A stretch of DNA of 64,000 bases from Chitinophagaceae bacterium (GTDB lineage Bacteria > Bacteroidota > Bacteroidia > Chitinophagales > Chitinophagaceae): the NCBI GenBank assembly GCA_016713965.1, contig JADJOC010000009.1, forward strand, positions 744,001 to 808,000, read 5' to 3'. Positions 58,057 to 64,000 of the stretch are shown one piece after another (the stretch's first letter is position 1; each line of letters starts with the position of its first letter). The notes under the pieces were generated by a model. It made no database searches. It was not told the origin of the DNA and worked only from the letters and a program-made list of their open reading frames with translations. A program made the position numbers and the translations under genes.

Positions 58057-58530
58057 ATGGCACCCCATTTAAAGGAAGGCGCTAAAGCCCCCACATTTAA
58101 AGGAAAAGATCAAAATGGAAATGTAATTTCATTAGCAGATTATGCAGGGAAAAAAGTTATTCTGTATTTTTACCCGGAGGATGGTACGCCTACCTGTACG
58201 GTACAGGCCTGTAACTTAAGAGATAATTTTAGCCTGCTGAAAAAAAATGGCTTTGTTGTATTGGGCGTAAGCCCGGATGAAGAAAAAAAACATAAAAAAT
58301 TTGAACAAAAGTTTGATTTACCTTTTACTTTAGTTTCCGATCCTGAACATGCAATTATTGATAAATATGGCGTATGGGGAGAAAAGCAATTATTTGGCAG
58401 AAAATACATGGGGCTAATCCGCACTACTTTTTTAATTGATGAAAAAGGTATTATTAAAAAAATATTTTCAAAACCAAAGAGTAAGCAACATGCAGAGGAG
58501 ATTTTGGAAGCGTGGGAGAAAACTCTTTAG
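58057..58530 (+). CDS. bcp: Thiol peroxidase, Bcp/PrxQ-type peroxiredoxin
   Basis: A 157-residue cytosolic thioredoxin-fold enzyme that reduces hydrogen peroxide and organic peroxides. The active-site segment is YFYPEDGTPTCTVQACNLRD. The peroxidatic Cys lies in TPTCT, and the second Cys five residues on is the PrxQ resolving residue. Typical start MAPHLKEGAKAPTFKGKDQN. Its 3' end overlaps the converging birA gene by four bases. It probably shares the transcript of the M23 gene. Confidence 0.95.
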   Translation: MAPHLKEGAKAPTFKGKDQNGNVISLADYAGKKVILYFYPEDGTPTCTVQACNLRDNFSLLKKNGFVVLGVSPDEEKKHKKFEQKFDLPFTLVSDPEHAIIDKYGVWGEKQLFGRKYMGLIRTTFLIDEKGIIKKIFSKPKSKQHAEEILEAWEKTL

Positions 58531-59275
58531 CCTTCTTTCAACACCCACTCTACCTCTCCCCAATTAAAAACCCTTTCCATCATATCAAAAGTAACCAGTT
58601 GTCCGTGTTCATTTACTTCTTTAATTGTGGTACTAAACCTGGCATTATCTTTTTTCAGTAAAACAGTACAATTTTTTTTAAACAAATACAGGTTGTATTT
58701 CTTTAAAATTTCTTTAAAATTTTCTTCCCGTATATCTTCCAATTTTTGCATTACACATCCATACAATTCTTTCCCAAATTCAATCACATCATAATTATTA
58801 CCTGTGATTTGTTGTAATGACACCGCGTTAATATTATCAGGAAACAGTACTTGATTAATATTTATACCAATTCCAATTACCGCCCAATTCCATTTTTTAC
58901 CTTTAAAAATATTTTCTATAAGCACACCGCCTGCCTTTCTGTCACGCCAATACAGATCATTGGGCCATTTTATAGCTACTTCGTCACCAGCATATTTGCT
59001 AAAAAATCATAACATCCTACAGCTACAGCAGCACTTAAAATAAATTGTTGCCTGGCAGTTAGTTTAAAAGGCTCTGTAATTATAGTTAAACTAATATTTT
59101 TTCCGTACTCACTCACCCATTCCTTTCCTCTTTGGCCCTTGCCTGCTGTTTGCCCCCTCGCCAGCCAGGCCATACCATGAGTAGCCATTCCTTCATGAAC
59201 CATTGCCATGGCATAGTTGTTGGTACTATCCACTTTATCTAATATTTTAATAAAACTGGTATTGAGCTTATTCAT
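58527..59275 (-). CDS. birA: Biotin--[acetyl-CoA-carboxylase] ligase, frameshifted
   Basis: Frames 59275-58976 and 58925-58527 join into about 249 residues, the size of a BirA without the N-terminal DNA-binding domain, so it should be ligase only. Motifs: DKVDSTNNYAM, the biotinyl-AMP loop ARGQTAGKGQRGKEW, IKWPNDLYWRDRKAGGVLIE and WAVIGIGININQ. The break is in T3 at 58995-58997; one more base restores FLAKYAGDEVAIKWPNDLYW. The product attaches biotin to carboxylase carrier proteins. It is divergent from rsfS. Confidence 0.9.
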
Positions 59276-59385
59276 AAAAATGCCAAAGAAGTATTACTTT
59301 TGAACAGATAAATTGAAGATACAAGTATAAAGCAATTTTATAAACTTGGCTTCTATTAAAATAAAATTGAATAAAAATAACACAG

Positions 59386-59790
59386 TTGAATAATTTGAAT
59401 GCATTAACTACCCGTAAAAAAAATCCGATAGTTAAATTAACCAGAAACAGTAAAATTTTCAAAACTATTATCAATGCTATCCTGGAAAAAAAGGGAGAAA
59501 AAATTGTAAGCCTTGATCTTAGAAAAATACCAGAGGCGGTATCAGATTTTTTTATTATCTGCGAAGCAAGTAATCACAATCAGCTAAGGGCAATTGCAGA
59601 TTTTATTGAAGAGGATGTAAAAATAAAATGTGATGAAATTTCATATAAGCACGAAGGAAGGCAGGGCCAACAATGGATATTGATAGATTATGTAAATGTA
59701 GTGGTGCATATTATGCTGCCTGAGCCAAGAAAATTTTATCAGTTGGAAGAAATGTGGAGTGATGCACAAATAACAGAACATAATGACTAA
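59386..59790 (+). CDS. rsfS: Ribosomal silencing factor RsfS
   Basis: A 134-residue protein that binds ribosomal protein uL14 and blocks subunit joining in starvation. Family motifs: GEKIVSLDLRKIPEAVSDFF, ICEASNHNQLRAIADFIEED, GRQGQQWILIDYVNVVVHIM and PRKFYQLEEMW. The frame begins with a TTG at 59386; no better ATG precedes the conserved part, though a later start is possible. It is upstream of ftsH and the LUD gene, the usual order in Bacteroidota. Confidence 0.93.
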   Translation: MNNLNALTTRKKNPIVKLTRNSKIFKTIINAILEKKGEKIVSLDLRKIPEAVSDFFIICEASNHNQLRAIADFIEEDVKIKCDEISYKHEGRQGQQWILIDYVNVVVHIMLPEPRKFYQLEEMWSDAQITEHND

Positions 59791-59904
59791 AACAGTAGAT
59801 ACAAGCTTTGAGTGACATGCTTCAAGTTTAAAATAATAAATAATAGTATTCCCAACACCTTGAAGCTTGTAGCTCAGGACTTGAGGCTTACAGCTTAAAA
59901 TATC

Positions 59905-61981
59905 ATGGCAAATCAAAATATGAATCAGCAAGATAGTAACAGGAGGATTAATCCTGAAAACAATCCTATCGGTAACGACCCCCAAAAGAAAAAACCCCGT
60001 TTTAATATTTACTGGATATACGGGCTCATCTTTGTATCCATAGTAGGGTATAATCTCTTCAGGGGCGTAAGTAGTGCCGGGATACAAACCAACCAGCAAA
60101 AGTTTTATGAAATGGTGAAACAGGGTGATGTGGAGCAAATGAAAACCATTCGCAATAAAAAAATTGTCAGGGTATTTATTAATCCCGATAGCCTTACAAA
60201 AAAAGCTAACCTTTATAAACAATGGTTAAATACAAAAGAAGAAGAAAAGCAGTATGAAGCAGTGGTAAAATCCGGCAAGCCCCAATTATATTTTAGTATT
60301 GTAGATGATAAAACATTTGCCGGCCAGATGAGTGAGTTTTATAAAAAAACAGGTGTTAAGGAAGTACCAGACAGCCCGGATGATGAAGGCGAGTTATTTG
60401 GCCAGATTGTAAGCACTTTATTACCCATTCTTTTAATAGGATTACTATTTGTATTAATGATGCGTAAAGTAGGCGGGCCAGGCGGTGGTGGCGGGCCGGG
60501 CGGCATTTTTAATATAGGTAAATCCAAGGCTACCCTGTTTGACAAAGCATCACGGGTAAATATTAATTTTGGTGATGTAGCCGGGCTTGATGAAGCCAAG
60601 GTGGAAGTAATGGAAATCGTTGATTTTTTAAAAAACCCTAAAAAATATACAGCTTTAGGAGGTAAAATACCTAAAGGTGCATTGCTGGTAGGCCCTCCCG
60701 GTACCGGTAAAACTTTATTGGCAAAAGCAGTAGCCGGCGAAGCACAGGTTCCTTTCTTTAGCCTTAGCGGTAGTGATTTTGTAGAGATGTTTGTAGGTGT
60801 AGGTGCCAGCCGTGTAAGAGATTTATTTAAACAGGCCAGGGAAAAAGCACCCTGTATTATTTTTATAGATGAAATAGATGCCATTGGAAGGGCACGTGGC
60901 AAAAATGTAATGATGAGTAATGATGAAAGGGAAAATACATTAAATCAATTATTGGTGGAAATGGATGGTTTTGGCACTGATTTAGGTATTATTATTTTAG
61001 CAGCCACCAACCGTCCGGATGTATTAGACAGCGCCCTGCTAAGACCAGGCCGTTTCGACAGGCAAATCACTATTGACAGGCCGGATTTGGTAGGAAGGGA
61101 AGCCATTTTTAAAGTGCACCTTCAACCTATTAAAATATCACAAACATTAGATATACATAAGCTGGCAGAGCAAACGCCTGGTTTTGCCGGGGCAGATATT
61201 GCCAATGTTTGTAATGAAGCTGCATTAATTGCCGCGAGGAAAAATAAAACCGCTGTAGATATGAGCGATTTCCAGGATGCAATAGACAGGGTGATCGGCG
61301 GCCTCGAAAAAAGAAACAAAATCATCAGCCCCGAAGAAAAAGAAATCATTGCGTACCATGAAGCCGGCCATGCCATTTGTGGCTGGTATTTAGAGCATGC
61401 GTATCCTTTATTAAAAGTAACCGTTGTGCCAAGGGGATCTGGCATTAGGCTATGCCCAATACACACCCAAAGAACAATATCTGTATAATACTGATCAGTT
61501 AATGGATCAGATTTGTATGACTTTGGGCGGCAGGGCCAGTGAAGATATTTTCTTCGGAAAAATAAGCACCGGCGCCAGCAACGACCTGCAGCAGATTACT
61601 AAAATTGCTTACAGCATGATCACCGTATACGGCATGAATGATAAAGTGGGCAACATCAGCTATTATGATCCTGCGCAGGAAAATACATTTACCAAGCCTT
61701 TTAGCGAAGAAACAGGTAAAATGATTGATAAAGAAGTACGCAAGCTGATTGAAAGTGCTTATGTAAGAACCAAGGAACTCCTTACAGAAAAGAAGGGTGA
61801 TGTGGAAAAACTCGCAAAAGAATTATTAAGAAAAGAAGTGCTGTTTAAAAGTGATGTAGAAATATTAATAGGCAAGCGCCCTTTTGAAGAAAAGAAAGCT
61901 TTGGATATAAAAGATGATGCAGTAATTGAAGAACCGAAAACTGAAATGCCGGAAGAATTAAAAAATCCACCGGCGATATAA
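59905..61981 (+). CDS. ftsH: ATP-dependent zinc metalloprotease FtsH, frameshifted
   Basis: About 691 residues after repair. A membrane-bound AAA+ protease that degrades membrane and regulatory proteins. The first membrane helix is near residue 35 (YWIYGLIFVSIVGYNLF), the second near 172-190, then a Gly-rich linker. AAA domain: Walker A GPPGTGKT, Walker B CIIFIDEIDAIG, second region ATNRPDVLDSALLRPGRFD. Zinc motif HEAGH. The frame breaks within 61433-61442 (AAGGGGATCTGG); dropping one G restores ALGYAQYTPKEQYLYNTD. A gene-wide loss is implausible for this protein. The C-terminal tail is acidic and Pro-rich. Confidence 0.92.
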
Positions 61982-61984
61982 AAC

Positions 61985-62605
61985 ATGGCAATATCACCCG
62001 CAAAAGAAAATATATTAAAAAAAATAAGAAAGGCACTGAGCAACCCGGTGCCTTTACCTTTTCCTAATAGTGAAGGCGCACATTCTGTTTATCATGCAGC
62101 TACAGAAGAACTGGAAGTTATCTTTGCAGAAGAGTTTATAAAGCTGCAGGGAAAATTTGCCTACTGTGCTACAGAAGCAGAATTAATCCAACAAATTCAA
62201 TTGCTTATTGCGGAGCAAAAGTGGGAAAAAATTTTTTGCAAAGAAACAAAATGGAACAACCACTTTAGCAATACAACAGACTTACCCGGCTGCGATGCTG
62301 CTATCACGGCCTGTGAATACCTGGTAGCAAGAACAGGCTCCATTGTTATGAGCACAGCCCAGGAAAGCGGCCGTACAGTAAGCGTATATGCCCCGGTACA
62401 CATCTGCATTGCATACGTAAGCCAGTTAGTGTATGATATTAAAGACGGGCTGCAGCTTATAAAAGAAAAATATGCAAATAAGATGCCTTCATTAATAACA
62501 TTTGCTACCGGCCCCAGCCGCACTGCAGATATTGAAAAAACTTTGGTTACAGGTGTACACGGACCTAAAGAAGTATATTTGTTTTTGGTGGAACATATTT
62601 TTTAA
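61985..62605 (+). CDS. LUD domain protein (LutC/YkgG family)
   Basis: A 206-residue protein of the lactate-utilisation LUD family, with AITACEYLVARTGSIVMSTA and the signature ATGPSRTADIEKTLVTGVHG PKEVYLFLVE near the C-terminus. In the LutABC system the LutC-type subunit supports lactate oxidation. Here it stands alone four bases after ftsH, as in most Bacteroidota, without lutA or lutB. A link with the lactate genes at 44-47 kb is therefore not implied. Confidence 0.9.
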   Translation: MAISPAKENILKKIRKALSNPVPLPFPNSEGAHSVYHAATEELEVIFAEEFIKLQGKFAYCATEAELIQQIQLLIAEQKWEKIFCKETKWNNHFSNTTDLPGCDAAITACEYLVARTGSIVMSTAQESGRTVSVYAPVHICIAYVSQLVYDIKDGLQLIKEKYANKMPSLITFATGPSRTADIEKTLVTGVHGPKEVYLFLVEHIF

Positions 62606-62666
62606 TATCCGATACTCCTTATATCTTACATTTATTTTTGTAACTTTAAGTATAACAATTTTATTT

Positions 62667-62897
62667 ATGAATAAATTAAATATACGGCAGCGGCTACACC
62701 AATTTATTGATAATATCGAAGATAAAAAAGCAAAAGCTATTTATACTTTATTCGCAGATGAGATTGATACTGATGAACAAAGAAAAAAATTAATTCAGGC
62801 TGAACAAAAAAAATATTTGCAAAATGAAGGGAAATCATTTACCTGGGATGAAGTAAAACAAATGGCTGTAAATAAAGGCAAAAGGCATGCTTTATAA
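62667..62897 (+). CDS. Putative antitoxin (addiction-module component)
   Basis: A 76-residue charged, helical protein: MNKLNIRQRLHQFIDNIEDK then KKLIQAEQKKYLQNEGKSFT and WDEVKQMAVNKGKRHA. The WDEVKQ segment near the C-terminus is typical of short Bacteroidota antitoxins paired with ParE/RelE toxins. It overlaps by 11 bases a frame starting MLYKIELRLLATNEI, the usual start of such a toxin, which supports the assignment. The antitoxin is intact while the toxin is truncated. Confidence is moderate because the sequence is short. Confidence 0.65.
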   Translation: MNKLNIRQRLHQFIDNIEDKKAKAIYTLFADEIDTDEQRKKLIQAEQKKYLQNEGKSFTWDEVKQMAVNKGKRHAL

Positions 62898-63003
62898 AAT
62901 TGAATTACGCCTATTAGCTACAAATGAAATTTTTGATAAAACAATAATAATTTACAGTGTATTCATGGCAAAGCAAAACCCGATCAAAAAAAGTACTAAA
63001 TGA
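62887..63003 (+). pseudogene. Truncated ParE/RelE-type toxin
   Basis: A 38-codon frame starts MLYKIELRLLATNEIFDKTI, matching the first strand and helix of ParE/RelE toxins, which run to about 95-100 residues. After that it diverges (IIYSVFMAKQNPIKKSTK) and stops, so the catalytic/fold-completing part is missing. It overlaps the antitoxin gene as functional pairs do. Probably a deletion or decay remnant. Confidence 0.55.
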
Positions 63004-63042
63004 TCCCATTATAACTTTATCAAAAAAATTACGAATCAATTT

Positions 63043-63459
63043 ATGAATACATCCATAACCCAGCTATTTGTATACGGATCCTTACGCAGCGGGTTCCGCA
63101 ACCCGGCTTATCAATATTTATCCAGGTATTTTTCCCTGGCAGGACCGGCTGTAGTGAAAGGTAAACTTTTTGATAAAGGAACTTACCCGGTTGCAAAAGC
63201 AACTTCAGAAGAAAAATATATTATCGGTGAATTGTATGGTATTAATAATCCCGAAGAATTCAGCTGGATAATAGAACAGCTGGACGATTATGAAGGGGTA
63301 AATGGTGAGGAAGGAGAAAAACCTTTGTATAAAAGAGAAACTGTGGTTGCTTATCAGAATAATAAGCCAATTGAAGCATGGATATACTGGTATGATGGTG
63401 AGGTTAACGGTCTTCCTGAAATTGCTTCGGGAGATGTGTTGCAATACTCACCTAAATAA
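63043..63459 (+). CDS. Gamma-glutamylcyclotransferase-like (GGCT/AIG2) protein
   Basis: A 138-residue protein with the family signature LFVYGSLRSGFRNPAYQYL, where YGSL forms the substrate loop. VVKGKLFDKGTYPVAK and the catalytic-type Glu in LDDYEGVNGEE follow. Members cyclise gamma-glutamyl amines or have other uncharacterised activities. It lies eight bases before lpxH, so they may be co-transcribed. The substrate is not evident. Confidence 0.85.
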   Translation: MNTSITQLFVYGSLRSGFRNPAYQYLSRYFSLAGPAVVKGKLFDKGTYPVAKATSEEKYIIGELYGINNPEEFSWIIEQLDDYEGVNGEEGEKPLYKRETVVAYQNNKPIEAWIYWYDGEVNGLPEIASGDVLQYSPK

Positions 63460-63467
63460 TAATGTGA

Positions 63468-64000
63468 ATGACTATAACCCCAGGCAAAAAAATATATTTC
63501 CTCTCCGATTTTCATCTTGGTGCGCCTGATGCAGTTTCAAGCTTGATAAGAGAAAAAAAAATCATCCGTTTTTTAGACGAAAAAAAAGATACCGCTGCGC
63601 AAATTTTTATTGCAGGCGACCTGTTTGATTTTTGGTACGAATACAAAAAAGTTGTTCCAAGAGGTTATGTAAGAATTTTGGGCAAACTGGCAGAGCTTAC
63701 TGATGCAGGCATTCCGATACATTTTTTTGTAGGTAATCATGATATGTGGATGAAAGATTATTTTCAAAAAGAATTGAACATCCCGGTATATTTTGGGCCG
63801 GAAGATTTTGAATTTAATGGAAAAAAATTTTTAATAGGGCATGGTGACGGGCTTGGCCCCGGGGATCGTGGATATAAATTTATAAAAAAAATATTCCGCA
63901 ATAAAATATCCCAATGGCTGTTTGGCATATTACCCCCATATATAGGCATAGGAATAGCTAATTATTTCAGTAAAAAAAAGCAGGTCGCAAACCGGGAAAG
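63468..64000 (+). CDS. lpxH: UDP-2,3-diacylglucosamine diphosphatase, C-terminus beyond window
   Basis: The ATG at 63468 opens a frame that runs off the right edge (177 codons seen). It is a calcineurin-like phosphoesterase with metal motifs DFHLG, GDLFDFW, GNHDMW and GHGDGLG, the set found in LpxH. LpxH cleaves UDP-diacylglucosamine to lipid X in lipid A synthesis at the inner membrane. The insertion IFRNKISQWLFGILPPYIGI, with hydrophobic helices, fits the membrane-associating cap of the family. A plain UDP-sugar hydrolase is less likely given FDFWYEY. Confidence 0.9.
   Translation, partial: MTITPGKKIYFLSDFHLGAPDAVSSLIREKKIIRFLDEKKDTAAQIFIAGDLFDFWYEYKKVVPRGYVRILGKLAELTDAGIPIHFFVGNHDMWMKDYFQKELNIPVYFGPEDFEFNGKKFLIGHGDGLGPGDRGYKFIKKIFRNKISQWLFGILPPYIGIGIANYFSKKKQVANRE

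Noticed and set aside
59800..59890. CTTGAAGCTTGTAGCTCAGG region between rsfS and ftsH as a control element
   Set aside because: It is a low-complexity run of AAGCTT/AGCTT-like units typical of dispersed repeats; no specific signal was found.
6409..61442. Programmed ribosomal frameshifting in mreC, carB, dps or ftsH
   Set aside because: Breaks need both +1 and -1 corrections, lie at different places in the proteins, and lack conserved slippery-site and pseudoknot arrangements. Only the A7G at the end of the IS3 orfA looks like a genuine slippery site.
61985..62605. Treating the LUD gene as part of the lactate island
   Set aside because: It is 15 kb away, lacks lutA and lutB, and follows rsfS-ftsH in the usual Bacteroidota order, so it belongs to the core.

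Overview
The window is a chromosomal segment of a low-GC member of the Bacteroidota, most likely order Chitinophagales. The evidence is the gene order uppS-bamA-ompH-ompH, rsfS-ftsH-LUD and mreBCD-mrdA-rodA, a carB without the C-terminal regulatory domain, weak ribosome binding sites, and -7 boxes of the TAnnTTTG type. No tRNA, rRNA or CRISPR array was recognised.

Layout. (1) 1-24374 is housekeeping core: two POT-family peptide transporters, purD, the cell-shape operon mreB-mreC-mreD-mrdA-rodA, a metallo-hydrolase, two OmpH/Skp periplasmic chaperones, bamA, uppS, a LytTR response regulator whose sensor kinase is cut off by nested insertion sequences (IS5-type inside IS3-type), and carB. (2) 24402-35484 is a repeat-rich accessory zone. 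It holds two families of MITE-like palindromic repeats (two copies each), IS1182-type remnants and one intact IS1182-type element. Between them lie a stress module (AraC-type regulator, triple-BON protein, His/Ala-rich small protein, lipocalin, Dps) and a TonB-dependent receptor. (3) 35485-51646 is a dense one-strand array that looks like a stress/energy-limitation island: two universal stress proteins, PEP synthase, slipin, GH130 mannoside phosphorylase, a GT4 glycosyltransferase with an extra C-terminal domain, D-lactate dehydrogenase, lactate permease, site-2 protease, a Na+/Ca2+ exchanger and a Ca2+-type P-ATPase. (4) 52151-56177 is an OmpR-type two-component system followed by another Usp, a lipoprotein and a YoaK-type membrane protein. 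Phased CTAAT repeats stand before both the regulator and the Usp gene. (5) 56347-64000 returns to core: an M23 peptidase, Bcp peroxiredoxin, birA, rsfS, ftsH, a LUD protein, a toxin-antitoxin remnant, a GGCT-like protein and lpxH.

Two observations stand out. First, three copies of a non-coding element (a GTTRGCGGT core, about 70-76 nt, then an imperfect hairpin with conserved AGA/ACA mismatches and a compensatory base change) mark off the accessory modules at about 25.8, 35.2 and 51.7 kb, like cassette borders. Second, carB carries an in-frame insertion made of three palindromes in its interdomain linker, resembling a protein-coding palindromic element.

Caution: at least 17 single-base lesions interrupt otherwise intact genes, including rodA, mreC, carB, birA and ftsH, which should be essential. 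Most are one-base indels in homopolymer runs, so residual sequencing error is the likeliest cause. Such genes are given here as single units with the lesion located.
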